The notes: generated from the sequence alone by a model not told the origin. A DNA stretch of 64,000 nt from Novosphingobium beihaiense (GCF_022832375.1 NZ_JALHLG010000005.1:186001-250000); one strand, 5' to 3'. Positions 39,566 to 48,425 are shown, counted from the stretch's first letter. Numbers and translations are program-made.

Positions 39566-40345
39566 TTATCCCGGTGCAGCGGCCGAGCCTGCAAGCAGCC
39601 CGCCATCTACATTGAATTCCGAACCCGTAACGTAAGCCGCCTCATCAGAGGCGAGCATCAGCGCGATGGCTGCGACTTCCTCCGGCATGGCAAAGCGTTT
39701 GAGCGGGGTGTCTGCCACCAGAGCCGCCATCCGCTCCGCCCGGTCCGGGCCGTCTCCCAGCATTGGCTCCCAGATTTCGGTGAGCACCGCCGCCGGGTGG
39801 ATCGAGTTGCAGCGGATGGCCCAGCCCTGCTGCGCGCAATAGAGCGCAACGGACTTCGAATGGTTGCGGATCGCCGCTTTGGACGAAGCATAGGCCGCAG
39901 CCCCGGGAATGCCGACAAGGCCGGAGCGCGAGGAGATATTGATGATCGAGCCGGTGCCCTGGCTTTTCATCGCCCGGATCGCGAAACGGCAGCCCAGAAA
40001 GGTGCCGTCGAGATTGGTGGCATGAACCGCGCGCCAGTCCTCAAGGCTGGCGTGCTCGGGATCGTGCGGCCGCAGGGCGGTCTCGAAGCCGGTGATCCCG
40101 GCATTGTTGACGAGAACGTCGAGCTGCGGAACGGCGCTTTCCAGCGTGGCCCACTGCGCTTCCTCGCGCACGTCGAGCGGGAGGAAGCGGCAGCCGATGG
40201 CCTGCGCGGCGGCTTCACCGGCAGGAATATCGATATCGGTCAGGATGACCTGGGCGCCTTCGGCATGAAAGGCGGAGCCGATCGCGCGGCCGATACCGCG
40301 CGCAGCACCAGTGATAAGGCAGATCTTGCCGTTGAGACGGGGCAT
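39566..40345 (-). CDS. SDR-family oxidoreductase
   Basis: A 259-residue classical short-chain dehydrogenase. Cofactor motif [10 protein letters not shown] (residues 11-20), an acidic residue at TDIDIP that favours NAD(H), NNAG, and the catalytic Ser-Tyr-Lys in ISSRSGLVG and YASSKAA. It ends with the usual [15 protein letters not shown] lies upstream of ATG 40345. Substrate unknown; the SnoaL-like neighbour suggests a catabolic or steroid-like pathway (weak inference). Confidence 0.87.
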   Translation of the reverse strand: MPRLNGKICLITGAARGIGRAIGSAFHAEGAQVILTDIDIPAGEAAAQAIGCRFLPLDVREEAQWATLESAVPQLDVLVNNAGITGFETALRPHDPEHASLEDWRAVHATNLDGTFLGCRFAIRAMKSQGTGSIINISSRSGLVGIPGAAAYASSKAAIRNHSKSVALYCAQQGWAIRCNSIHPAAVLTEIWEPMLGDGPDRAERMAALVADTPLKRFAMPEEVAAIALMLASDEAAYVTGSEFNVDGGLLAGSAAAPG

Positions 40346-40521
40346 GGGAATTCCTTGAACATGTTGGCCGGAACGGCGCACGCGTGCTGGTGCGGGCCGC
40401 TATAAAACGTGTCTGTCCGCCGGGGCGGTGTCACTGGACCAACGGGGGAACTCCTTGAAATAGGACTGCCATTTATCGCGGAACGGGATTGGCTTGTCGA
40501 TGGCAAAGTGGCGGAGGAAAC

Positions 40522-40986
40522 TCAGGCCGTCTCAACCCGCAGCCGTTCGATCCGCGTGGTCTTCAGCTTCCAGCCGCCGCCCCTGTTCTCGTATGTCTCG
40601 TGGTAGCGGCCCCAGCCGGTCAGCCGTTCGAAGGGGCCGCCGGGCGGCAGGAAGAAGCGGTCGGTGAAGCACCAGATGCCATGGGCGCTGCTTTCGCTTT
40701 CGATCACGATGTCGGGATCGTTGCCTTGATGGACAGTGACGATCTTCGGCCCGATGGGCTCGGCGGTATCGGGCCAGTTATCGCGGCCTTCCAGCACGAG
40801 ATTCATGGCGGGCATGTGGTCGATGCCGGAGACGGGATCGGTGCAGCAGCCCCTGTAGTCCAGCACGCAATCCTCCGCGAGGATCGAACGGACCAGCGCT
40901 GCATCGCCATTGTCCACGCCGCGCCAGTAGCGGGCTTTCAATTGCTTGATATCCTCGATGGCGGCGAGCCGCTCGCAAGTGTCCAT
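40522..40986 (-). CDS. SnoaL-like/NTF2-fold protein
   Basis: A 154-residue protein with the cone-shaped NTF2-like fold (SnoaL_4 type): IEDIKQLKARYWRGVDNGD, LAEDCVLDYRG and a C-terminal TGWGRYHETYENRGGGWK. Such proteins are small hydratases, isomerases or dehydratases, often in aromatic or steroid pathways. Tyr, Asp and His residues fit a catalytic pocket, but the reaction cannot be told. It is transcribed towards the SDR gene. Confidence 0.8.
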   Translation of the reverse strand: MDTCERLAAIEDIKQLKARYWRGVDNGDAALVRSILAEDCVLDYRGCCTDPVSGIDHMPAMNLVLEGRDNWPDTAEPIGPKIVTVHQGNDPDIVIESESSAHGIWCFTDRFFLPPGGPFERLTGWGRYHETYENRGGGWKLKTTRIERLRVETA

Positions 40987-41022
40987 GTCCGTCCTCTCCC
41001 TTTGCGCAGGAGAGTGGACGGC

Positions 41023-42447
41023 TCAGGCGGCGTTGTCGATCCCGAGTTCGGACAGCTTGCGGTAGAGCGTCGAGCGGCCGATGCCGAGGCGCCGGGCCAC
41101 TTCGGTCATGCGCCCGCGATAGAGGCCGATGGCGAGGCGGATAACGTCCGCCTCGATCTCTTCCAGCGGGCGCAAGTGGCCATCGGCGGTGTAGAGCATC
41201 ACGCCCGAGCTTTCCTGCCTGGGGTTGCTGGCCACTGTGGATGGGCCAGTGCCCAGGATGTTGAGAAGCTGTGGAAAGTCTTCCGAGGTCAGGGCATCGC
41301 CGTCGCAGAACACGGCGGCGCGGAACAGCACGGCCTGCAACTGGCGCACGTTGCCGGGCCAGTCATAGGCGGCCAGCAGGGACAGCGCTCCATCGGTGAT
41401 GCCCAGCTCGCGCAGGCCCGGCTGCTCGCCGATGCGGGCGAGGAAGAAGCGGGTGAGGGCGGGGATGTCGCCAGTGCGTTCGCGCAAGGGCGGAAGCAGC
41501 ACTTTGGTGGCCGAAATCGCATCGTAAAGGTCCGGCAGGAAGTGCCCGCCCGCGACGAGATCCGGCAAGGGCAAGTTGCTGGCCGCGATCAGCCGCACAT
41601 CGATGCGGAACGAGTAGGGCGCGCCGATCGGGCGGACGTCGCTTTTCTGGATGGATTCGAGCAGGCGCTCCTGCACGGACAGCGGCAGGCGGTCGATCTC
41701 GTCGAGCGCCAGAGTGGCGCCGTCGCAGTGCTGCAAGGCACCGGCCTGACGGTCGAACGCACCCGGGAAAGCGCCCTTTTCGTGGCCGAACAGCACCGAT
41801 TCGATCGAATTGGCGGGAAGGCCGCTGATATTGACGATCCGCAGCGGCAGCTTTGCGCGTGGGCTGGCCGCGTGCATCGAGCGGATCAGCATTTCCTTGC
41901 CGGTGCCGCTTTCGCCCTCGATCAGCACCGGGCTGTGCCCGCGCGCCGCCTTCGCCGCGACGGCGAGAGCCTTGCGGAAATTCGGCGAGGCCCCGATCAT
42001 CGATTCGAAGTCGGGGTTGGACGGCATCTTCTCGGTCAGAGGGGCGAGTTCGTCGCTCGGCGTTTCGCGCGTGGTGGCCGAGCGCAGGGCGTGCATCAGC
42101 CGGTCCGGCGCCACGGGCTTCACGAGATAATCGGTCGCGCCCGCGCGCATCGCTTCCACGGCCAGCAGCGGCGAAGTGCTGGTGGTGAGCATCAGGATCG
42201 GCAGCGCCGGGCGGCGCGATTTCAGTTCGGATATGAGGGCGCAGGCATCTTCGCCGGGCACCCATTGATCGAGGATGATTGCGGAAAGCTGCATGCCCTG
42301 GCGCGTGCCGAGCGTGGCAATCGCGGTTTCCGCATCGCGCACGATCAGTGTGCGCCAGCCCTCGCGTGAGGCGAGCGCGGAGATAAGACGGCTCTGGGCC
42401 GGCTCGTCGTCGATGAGCATGAGAAGGCGTTGATCCAGATCCGCCAT
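41023..42447 (-). CDS. NtrC-type response regulator with altered GAFTGA loop
   Basis: A 474-residue regulator in three parts: receiver (about 1-125; acceptor Asp in ILDQWVPG), AAA+ domain (about 140-370; Walker A GESGTGKEML, Walker B LALDEIDR) and a Fis-type helix-turn-helix at the end (MTEVARRLGIGRSTLYRKLSEL). The sigma-54 contact loop, normally GAFTGA, reads GAFPGA, so normal sigma-54 activation is doubtful. No kinase gene is adjacent. It is divergent from the coxIV-pnt operon. Confidence 0.9.
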   Translation of the reverse strand: MADLDQRLLMLIDDEPAQSRLISALASREGWRTLIVRDAETAIATLGTRQGMQLSAIILDQWVPGEDACALISELKSRRPALPILMLTTSTSPLLAVEAMRAGATDYLVKPVAPDRLMHALRSATTRETPSDELAPLTEKMPSNPDFESMIGASPNFRKALAVAAKAARGHSPVLIEGESGTGKEMLIRSMHAASPRAKLPLRIVNISGLPANSIESVLFGHEKGAFPGAFDRQAGALQHCDGATLALDEIDRLPLSVQERLLESIQKSDVRPIGAPYSFRIDVRLIAASNLPLPDLVAGGHFLPDLYDAISATKVLLPPLRERTGDIPALTRFFLARIGEQPGLRELGITDGALSLLAAYDWPGNVRQLQAVLFRAAVFCDGDALTSEDFPQLLNILGTGPSTVASNPRQESSGVMLYTADGHLRPLEEIEADVIRLAIGLYRGRMTEVARRLGIGRSTLYRKLSELGIDNAA

Positions 42448-42640
42448 TATATTGCCGCGCTGTCAGCCTTCTTCGAAAGTTGGGCTTTCGGCATAGGTCA
42501 AACGGGTAAAGACGGGATTAAGCGTGAATTGCCGTTCGCGGCTTTCGCAGTTTCCGTTATGGATGGCTTCGCACTTGAGCGCACGCGCGGCCCCGGCTAG
42601 AGCAGGGGTTGAAATTGGAACTCAGAGGGGAATGCAGTTC

Positions 42641-42766
42641 ATGACTTCGGGCAACGACATCAAGGCCGCACAGGAAACCTACAATGGTTTCATCAAGGCC
42701 GCGACCTGGGGCACGGGCATTGTCGTGGTGATTGTCGCGATTGTCATTGGCTTGATCACCTCCTGA
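42641..42766 (+). CDS. aa3-type cytochrome c oxidase subunit IV
   Basis: A 41-residue protein, MTSGNDIKAAQETYNGF then one membrane helix (about 21-40). It matches the tiny bacterial aa3 oxidase subunit IV that packs against the oxidase core. ATG 42641 is used because GAGGGG sits about 10 nt upstream; an earlier ATG at 42632 is too close to it. The other cox genes are not nearby; it heads the pnt operon instead. Confidence 0.85.
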   Translation: MTSGNDIKAAQETYNGFIKAATWGTGIVVVIVAIVIGLITS

Positions 42767-42781
42767 TGGGAGTTTCCTGAC

Positions 42782-43921
42782 TTGACGGAACCGCAGGGTC
42801 AACGGATCGCGGTCCTCAAGGAACGCGCTTCGGGAGAGACGCGCGTCTCGGCTACGCCGGAAACGGTGAAGAAGCTGGTCGCGCTGGGCGCAGCGGTTTC
42901 CGTCGAGAGCGGGGCTGGCCTGAGCGCCAGCATATCGGACGAAGACTATCGCGCCGCCGGGGCCGATCTGGGCACTGCGGAGGCCTTGCTGGCGGGGGCG
43001 GATATCGTCTTCGGCGTGCAGGGCCCCGATCCGGCGCTGCTGAGCGGCGTTAAGCCGGGCGCCTGGGTGGTGGCGACGCTCGATCCTTTCGGGCAGCGCG
43101 AGCGCGTCGATGCTTACGCGGCGGCGGGGCTGGAAGCGCTGGCGATGGAATTCATGCCGCGCATCACCCGCGCGCAATCGATGGACGTGCTGTCCAGCCA
43201 GTCAAACCTTGCCGGGTACAAGGCAGTGATCGCAGCGGCCGATACTTATGGCCGCGCTTTCCCGATGATGATGACGGCCGCAGGCACGGTGAGCGCGGCC
43301 AAGTGTTTCGTCATGGGTGTGGGCGTCGCCGGGCTGCAGGCGATCGCCACCGCGCGCCGTCTGGGGGCGCAAGTCTCCGCGACGGACGTGCGCTCGGCCA
43401 CCAAAGAGCAGATCCAGTCGCTGGGCGCCAAGCCCATCTTCGTCGAGAATGTCGCCGGGATCGAGGGCGAGGGTTCGGGCGGCTATGCCACCGAAATGAG
43501 CGAGGAATATCAGAAAGCGCAGGCCGAACTGGTTTCCAGCCACATCGCCAAGCAGGACATCGTCATCACCACCGCGCTGATCCCTGGCCGCGCGGCACCG
43601 CGCCTGATTTCAGACGCGCAGATCGCGACGATGAAGCCCGGCAGCGTGATCTTTGATCTGGCCGCACCGCAAGGCGGCAATGTCGAGGGCTGCGTGGCGG
43701 ATCAGGTGGTCGAAAGGCATGGCGTGAAGATCATGGGCTTTTCGAACACTCCCGCGCACCTGCCTGCGGATACTTCGGCGCTCTATGCGCGCAACCTGTT
43801 CAATTTCCTCTCGGCCTTCTGGGACAAGGAGCAGGGCAAGCCGGTACTGGATGAAGAAATCGGCGATGCGGTGCGGCTGACGCAGGGCGGCAAGGTCGTG
43901 AATGCGAGGCTGCTGGGGTGA
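42782..43921 (+). CDS. pntAA: NAD(P) transhydrogenase subunit alpha, part 1
   Basis: Soluble NAD(H)-binding domain I of the proton-pumping transhydrogenase, 379 residues. It has IAVLKERASGETRVSATP, the RVSATPETV loop, GVGVAGLQAIATARRLGA for NAD and the mobile-loop region GYATEMSEEYQKAQ. The start is TTG 42782 with GGGAG upstream. The three-subunit form is typical of alphaproteobacteria. Part 2 should follow directly, but a DUF559 gene is inserted. Confidence 0.94.
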   Translation: MTEPQGQRIAVLKERASGETRVSATPETVKKLVALGAAVSVESGAGLSASISDEDYRAAGADLGTAEALLAGADIVFGVQGPDPALLSGVKPGAWVVATLDPFGQRERVDAYAAAGLEALAMEFMPRITRAQSMDVLSSQSNLAGYKAVIAAADTYGRAFPMMMTAAGTVSAAKCFVMGVGVAGLQAIATARRLGAQVSATDVRSATKEQIQSLGAKPIFVENVAGIEGEGSGGYATEMSEEYQKAQAELVSSHIAKQDIVITTALIPGRAAPRLISDAQIATMKPGSVIFDLAAPQGGNVEGCVADQVVERHGVKIMGFSNTPAHLPADTSALYARNLFNFLSAFWDKEQGKPVLDEEIGDAVRLTQGGKVVNARLLG

Positions 43922-44388
43922 TGGCGGCGTCTCCCAATCCTCCCCGGCACGGGGAGGGGGACCGCGCGCAGCGCGGTGGAGGGGATTCCCGTTTTACACC
44001 ACGCCCGGCCGTGAAACGCGCCCGAGAACTGCGCAAGGCCATGACCAAACCGGAGTTCGCGCTCTGGCAGCACCTTCGCCAGCGCCCGGGCGGCTTCAAA
44101 TTCCGCCGCCAGCATCCCATCGGTCCGTACATTGCCGATTTCTGCTGCCTGAGTGCAAAGCTCGTTGTGGAAGTCGATGGCATTACGCATGATATGGGCA
44201 ATCGCCCAGCGCGAGACGAGGAGCGCATTCGTTTCATTGAGGAAAACGGGTTCAGGGTATTGAGGATATCGGCCAGGCGCGTGCTGGCTGATAGCGAAGA
44301 CACTGCCACGGCTATCGTCGTGCGGGCCGCGAGTCCCCTCCACCGTCCTGCGGACGGTCCCCCTCCCCGTGCCGGGGAGGACATGTAG
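43918..44388 (+). CDS. DUF559 (PD-(D/E)XK, Vsr-like) protein inside the pnt operon
   Basis: Reading frame of up to 156 residues. The DUF559 core is about residues 31-130: TKPEFALWQHLRQRPGG, FKFRRQHPIGPYIADFCC, KLVVEVDG and FRVLRISARRVL. The Asp of YIADF and Glu-x-Asp of VEVDG fit a Vsr-like nuclease site. The first 25 and last 20 codons read through two 48-bp inverted repeats, so the true start may be the internal GTG 44011 or ATG 44041. GTG 43918 overlaps the pntAA stop and the TAG touches the pntAB start. Confidence 0.8.
   Translation: MMAASPNPPRHGEGDRAQRGGGDSRFTPRPAVKRARELRKAMTKPEFALWQHLRQRPGGFKFRRQHPIGPYIADFCCLSAKLVVEVDGITHDMGNRPARDEERIRFIEENGFRVLRISARRVLADSEDTATAIVVRAASPLHRPADGPPPRAGEDM
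43938..43985 (+). repeat. DUF559-flanking palindromic arm, left
   Basis: A 48-bp arm with two hairpins, each with a GCA loop: CCTCCCCG-GCA-CGGGGAGG and CCGCGC-GCA-GCGCGG. It is the inverted partner of 44334-44381, differing at four positions that all lie in the second stem and keep it paired. Confidence 0.9.
44334..44381 (-). repeat. DUF559-flanking palindromic arm, right
   Basis: A 48-bp inverted copy of the left arm. Read on the minus strand its second hairpin is CCGTCC-GCA-GGACGG. On the plus strand its outer end GGGGAGGA lies 6 nt before the pntAB GTG and makes a good ribosome site. Confidence 0.9.
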
Positions 44389-44690
44389 TGGACTTTGTTT
44401 CGATCCTGTCGATTTTCGTGCTGGCCTGTTTCGTGGGCTATTACGTTGTCTGGTCGGTCACACCGGCGCTGCATACGCCGCTGATGGCGGTGACCAATGC
44501 GATTTCCTCGGTGATCGTGGTGGGGGCGCTGATCGCCAGTGCGGCGGCGGGTTCGCCGCTGGCCAAGTGGCTGGGGCTCGGCGCGGTGGTGCTGGCGAGC
44601 GTCAACATCTTCGGCGGCTTCGCCGTTACCGAGCGGATGCTGGCGATGTACAAGAAGAAGGACAAGCCCGGCGCGAAGGGGGGCAAGTGA
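44388..44690 (+). CDS. pntAB: NAD(P) transhydrogenase subunit alpha, part 2
   Basis: A 100-residue membrane part of the alpha subunit with three hydrophobic helices (about 4-24, 32-55, 61-82): LACFVGYYVVWSVTPALHTP and MAVTNAISSVIVVGAL are family hallmarks. GTG 44388 overlaps the last base of the DUF559 stop. Its Shine-Dalgarno sequence is supplied by the DUF559 right repeat. It overlaps pntB by one base. Confidence 0.93.
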   Translation: MDFVSILSIFVLACFVGYYVVWSVTPALHTPLMAVTNAISSVIVVGALIASAAAGSPLAKWLGLGAVVLASVNIFGGFAVTERMLAMYKKKDKPGAKGGK

Positions 44691-46120
44691 TGGAAGCGCA
44701 CGCGGTCAATCCCTGGGTCGCTGTCGCCTATCTCGTTGCGGGCGTCTGCTTCATTCTGGCGCTGCGCGGGCTGTCGTCTCCGGCGACCAGCCGGGCGGGC
44801 AATCGCTACGGCATGTTCGGCATGGCGATTGCGGTGGTGACGACGCTGATCACCCACGAGATCGCCAGCCTGCCGGAGATCATGGGGGCTATCGCGATTG
44901 GCGGTGGTATCGGTTTCGTGATCGCCCGCCGTATCCAGATGACGGCGATGCCCCAGCTTGTTGCGGCATTCCACTCGCTGGTGGGGCTTGCCGCCGTGCT
45001 GGTGGCGGTCGCGGCGTTTCTTAATCCGGACGCGTTCGGCATTCTCGGGGCGGACGGCAACATCCTCAATGTCAGCCGTGTCGAGATGGCGCTCGGGGCG
45101 GCCATCGGCGCGATCACGTTCTCGGGATCGGTCATCGCTTTTGCCAAGCTCAACGGCAATATGTCGGGCTCGCCGATCCTGCTGCCTGCGCGGCATGTGA
45201 TCAACCTTGGCACGCTGGTGCTGATCCTCGCGCTGACGGCGATGTTTGCCGTAGCCGCACATGCCGGGCCGGGCGAGAGCCCGCTGTTCTGGGCGATCGT
45301 GGCGCTCAGCTTTGCCATCGGCTTCCTGCTGATCATCCCGATTGGCGGGGCGGACATGCCGGTCGTGGTCTCGATGCTGAACTCCTACTCGGGCTGGGCG
45401 GCGGCGGCGATGGGTTTCACGCTGCACAATACGGCGATGATCGTGACCGGGGCGCTGGTCGGCTCGTCGGGCGCGATCCTCAGCTACATCATGTGCAAGG
45501 CGATGAACCGCAGTTTCATCTCGGTGATCGCGGGCGGTTTCGGGGCCGATGCAGGCAGCGCGGGCGGCGGCGAGGCGCGCGAGCAGCGCCCGTGGAAGCG
45601 CGGGTCTTCGGAAGATGCCGCGTTCCTGATGAAAGAGGCCGAGAACGTCATCATCATCCCCGGTTACGGCATGGCCGTGGCGCAGGCCCAGCACGCGCTG
45701 CGTGAAATGAGCGACCTGCTCAAGGAGCATGGCGTCAATGTGAAGTATGCGATCCACCCGGTCGCCGGCCGCATGCCCGGGCATATGAACGTGCTGCTGG
45801 CTGAAGCCAGCGTGCCTTATGACGAAGTCTTCGAACTGGAAGACATCAACAGCGAGTTCGCGCAGGCCGACGTCGCTTTCATCATCGGCGCCAACGACGT
45901 GGTGAACCCGGCCGCCCGGACGGACAAGACCTCGCCGATCTATGGCATGCCGGTGTTCGATGTGGACAAGGCCAAGACCATCTTCTTCATCAAGCGTTCG
46001 ATGGGCGGGCAGGGCTATGCCGGTGTCGACAACGACGTGTTCTATATGGATCAGACGATGATGCTCCTCTCCGATGCCAAGAAGATGGTGGAAGAGATCA
46101 ACAAGTCCCTGACCGATTGA
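44690..46120 (+). CDS. pntB: NAD(P) transhydrogenase subunit beta
   Basis: A 476-residue subunit with eight to nine membrane helices and the NADP(H)-binding domain III at the C-terminus: VIIIPGYGMAVAQAQHALRE, HPVAGRMPGHMNVLLAEA, FIIGANDVVNPAA and the KRSMGGQGYAGVDN loop. It couples hydride transfer from NADH to NADP+ with proton entry. ATG 44690 shares its A with the pntAB stop. Confidence 0.96.
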   Translation: MEAHAVNPWVAVAYLVAGVCFILALRGLSSPATSRAGNRYGMFGMAIAVVTTLITHEIASLPEIMGAIAIGGGIGFVIARRIQMTAMPQLVAAFHSLVGLAAVLVAVAAFLNPDAFGILGADGNILNVSRVEMALGAAIGAITFSGSVIAFAKLNGNMSGSPILLPARHVINLGTLVLILALTAMFAVAAHAGPGESPLFWAIVALSFAIGFLLIIPIGGADMPVVVSMLNSYSGWAAAAMGFTLHNTAMIVTGALVGSSGAILSYIMCKAMNRSFISVIAGGFGADAGSAGGGEAREQRPWKRGSSEDAAFLMKEAENVIIIPGYGMAVAQAQHALREMSDLLKEHGVNVKYAIHPVAGRMPGHMNVLLAEASVPYDEVFELEDINSEFAQADVAFIIGANDVVNPAARTDKTSPIYGMPVFDVDKAKTIFFIKRSMGGQGYAGVDNDVFYMDQTMMLLSDAKKMVEEINKSLTD

Positions 46121-46133
46121 GAGTCGCACTACA

Positions 46134-46451
46134 ATGAAATGGCTGGCTGGGCTTGCCGTTCTGGCGGGCATTCTGTTCCTGGGCTGGCGCCTGGCCGTGC
46201 CCGCCTATGCCGAGTACCGGCTGCGCGGCGCCATGGTGGAGGCGGGCGTGCGAGAGAGCGTCGCGGGTTGCATTGCCGGGCGCATGTCGCGCCGGTTGAG
46301 CACGCCGCAACTGCTCAAGCTGGGCGCTCTCGCCCGTGAGGCCCGCACGCTGCGCGGGCTGCGGGAGGCGGCCGGGCGGATGGACGATCCGGACGTTGCG
46401 ATCGTCGCCTCGTCGTCCGCGGTCTTGTGCTCTACCGGTCTTGCCCGCTAG
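46134..46451 (+). CDS. Small exported or anchored protein
   Basis: A 105-residue protein with an N-terminal hydrophobic segment (4-25) and a helical remainder containing two cysteines (VAGCIAGRM and VLCSTGL) that could form a disulfide. No family recognised. It follows pntB by 13 nt and probably shares its transcript. Confidence 0.6.
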   Translation: MKWLAGLAVLAGILFLGWRLAVPAYAEYRLRGAMVEAGVRESVAGCIAGRMSRRLSTPQLLKLGALAREARTLRGLREAAGRMDDPDVAIVASSSAVLCSTGLAR

Positions 46452-46495
46452 GGGTCGCTGTTCCCACAACGCCGAACGCGGGAAAGACACAGGTT

Positions 46496-47656
46496 TTGAC
46501 ACTGGCTCCCTACGCATCCGATCCGGCCCGTTCGCGCGGGCGTGAATTCGCCATGGAAAACGCCGTCGCGCGCGGACCGCGCAGCGCCTATCAGCGCGAC
46601 CGCGACCGGATCATCCATTCGATCGCTTTCCGCCGCCTGCGTTACAAGACGCAGGTTTTCATCGCGCCCGATGGCGATCACTACCGCGTGCGGCTTACGC
46701 ACAGTCTGGAAGTGGCGCAGATCGCGCGCGTGATCGCCCGCATCCTCGGGCTTGACGAAGACCTGACCGAAGCGCTGGCGCTGGCACACGATATCGGCCA
46801 CCCGCCCTTCGGCCATGCAGGCGAGGACGCGCTCGACGCGGCGCTGCACAAGGCAGGCGGTTTCGACCACAACGCCCACACCCTGCGCACGCTGATGCGG
46901 CTCGACAGCCCTTATTGCGAGCATGACGGGCTCAACCTGACGTGGGAAACGCTCGAAGGGCTGGCAAAGCACAACGGGCCTGTGCTCGAACCCAACTGGG
47001 CCCTATCCGAACTCGACGCCGCCTATGGGCTGGAACTGAACACCCATGCCTCGCTGGAAGCGCAAGTGGCCGCGCTTTCGGACGATATCGCTTATGACAA
47101 TCACGATATCGACGATGGACTGCGCGCGGGCTTTCTGGATCTCGACGAACTGCTGGCGCATCCCTTCGTAGCTGGCCAGTGGGCCGAGGTGGAGCGGCGC
47201 TATCCCGGCGTCCCGCGTGACCGGCAATTGGCCGAGCTGATCCGCACGCAGATCGGCGTGATGGTCAACGATCTCGTGGCCCAGACCCAAGCGAACCTGG
47301 CGGGCGTGGGCAGCGTGGAGGAAGTGCGCGCGGCGGGGCGTCCGCTGGTCGCCTTCTCGCCGGAAGTGGCGGAGGGTGAACGCGCCTTCAAGCGCTTCAT
47401 GTACGACAAGCTCTATTACCATCCCGAACAGCTTGAAACTGCGCGCCGCGCCCGTGCCGTGCTGGCGGAACTCTATTCCGCCTATTCGCAGGAAACGGTG
47501 CTGATGGAAGAAAGCTGGATCGATACGATGCCGCGCTACGAGCCCGAGCGCAGCCGCCACATCGCCGACTATATCGCCGGGATGACCGACCGGTTCGCAA
47601 TTTCCTGCCACGAACAGATCTACGGCCGGACGCCGGAGGGGCTCAGCAATGTCTGA
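46496..47656 (+). CDS. dgt: Deoxyguanosinetriphosphate triphosphohydrolase-like protein
   Basis: HD-domain dNTPase of about 386 residues. It has RIIHSIAFRRLRYKTQVF, RLTHSLEVAQIARVIAR and ALAHDIGHPPFGHAGEDAL, giving H...HD...D metal ligands. It hydrolyses dNTPs to nucleoside and triphosphate. TTG 46496 is the likely start because translation from earlier codons would overlap the previous gene and homologues begin near APYASDP. The next gene starts 2 nt after its stop. Confidence 0.9.
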   Translation: MTLAPYASDPARSRGREFAMENAVARGPRSAYQRDRDRIIHSIAFRRLRYKTQVFIAPDGDHYRVRLTHSLEVAQIARVIARILGLDEDLTEALALAHDIGHPPFGHAGEDALDAALHKAGGFDHNAHTLRTLMRLDSPYCEHDGLNLTWETLEGLAKHNGPVLEPNWALSELDAAYGLELNTHASLEAQVAALSDDIAYDNHDIDDGLRAGFLDLDELLAHPFVAGQWAEVERRYPGVPRDRQLAELIRTQIGVMVNDLVAQTQANLAGVGSVEEVRAAGRPLVAFSPEVAEGERAFKRFMYDKLYYHPEQLETARRARAVLAELYSAYSQETVLMEESWIDTMPRYEPERSRHIADYIAGMTDRFAISCHEQIYGRTPEGLSNV

Positions 47657-47658
47657 GC

Positions 47659-48354
47659 GTGCCGGATAGCATGCAGCCGGGTGGTGTTCGCATTTGCCTC
47701 GTTGGCGCGACGGGGCTGGTCGGCAGTGCGCTGATGGCCGAAGCGGTGGGCCGCGAGGATGTGCGCCTCGTCGCCGTGGCCCGGCGCGAGGCGGCGATGC
47801 CGCCCGGCGCGCGCATGGAAATGCTGGTGGGCGAACCCATCGATTGGCCGCAACTGATTGCGGCTGCGCAAGCCGATGTGATGGTCTGCGCGCTGGGAAC
47901 CACGATCAGGGACGCAGGCAGCGAGGAAGCCTTCCGTGCCATCGATCACGACCTTGTGCGCTTCAGCGCCGAGGCAGCGCGGGCCGCGGGGATCGAGCAC
48001 ATGGTCGTCGTCTCGTCGGTGGGCGCGGCACGGGCCAGCCGTAACTTCTACCTCTCCGTGAAAGGGGAAATGGAGCAGGCGCTGTCGAAACTCGGTTTTC
48101 GCCGTCTCGACATTCTCCAGCCCGGGCTGCTGCGCGGGCACCGGGAGGAGCGGCGGCCGCTGGAGGCCTGGGCGCAGGTTCTGGCACCGCTGGCGGACTG
48201 GACGGTGCTGCACGGCAAGTACCGCCGCTACCGTTCCATTACCGCGCGCAAGCTGGCCTGCGCGGTGCTGGCGCTGGCGAAGGAAAAGCCGCGCGGGCGC
48301 TTCGTGCACGATCACGATTCGATGCTGCGGGCCATTCGCCGCTCCGGGGATTAA
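47659..48354 (+). CDS. Atypical SDR/NAD(P)H-binding protein
   Basis: A 231-residue protein with Rossmann motif VGATGLVGSAL (residues 14-24), CALGTTIRDAGS and VVVSSVGAARASRNFYLSVKGEME, resembling the TIP30/HTATIP2-type atypical SDRs (COG0702/YwnB-like). Catalytic role unclear. Start GTG 47659, 2 nt after dgt. It ends before the glycine riboswitch. Confidence 0.8.
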   Translation: MPDSMQPGGVRICLVGATGLVGSALMAEAVGREDVRLVAVARREAAMPPGARMEMLVGEPIDWPQLIAAAQADVMVCALGTTIRDAGSEEAFRAIDHDLVRFSAEAARAAGIEHMVVVSSVGAARASRNFYLSVKGEMEQALSKLGFRRLDILQPGLLRGHREERRPLEAWAQVLAPLADWTVLHGKYRRYRSITARKLACAVLALAKEKPRGRFVHDHDSMLRAIRRSGD

Positions 48355-48425
48355 TGCCGCAGTGCAGCGGATGGAGCGTTGACTCGCCCGCGCCGCTCCA
48401 GCAAGGCTTCCCTATCGCTGGCACA

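Noticed and set aside
43918..44388. DUF559 gene as a RAYT (REP-associated tyrosine transposase)
   Set aside because: No HUH motif or catalytic Tyr context of Y1 transposases; motifs instead fit the Vsr/DUF559 nuclease fold.
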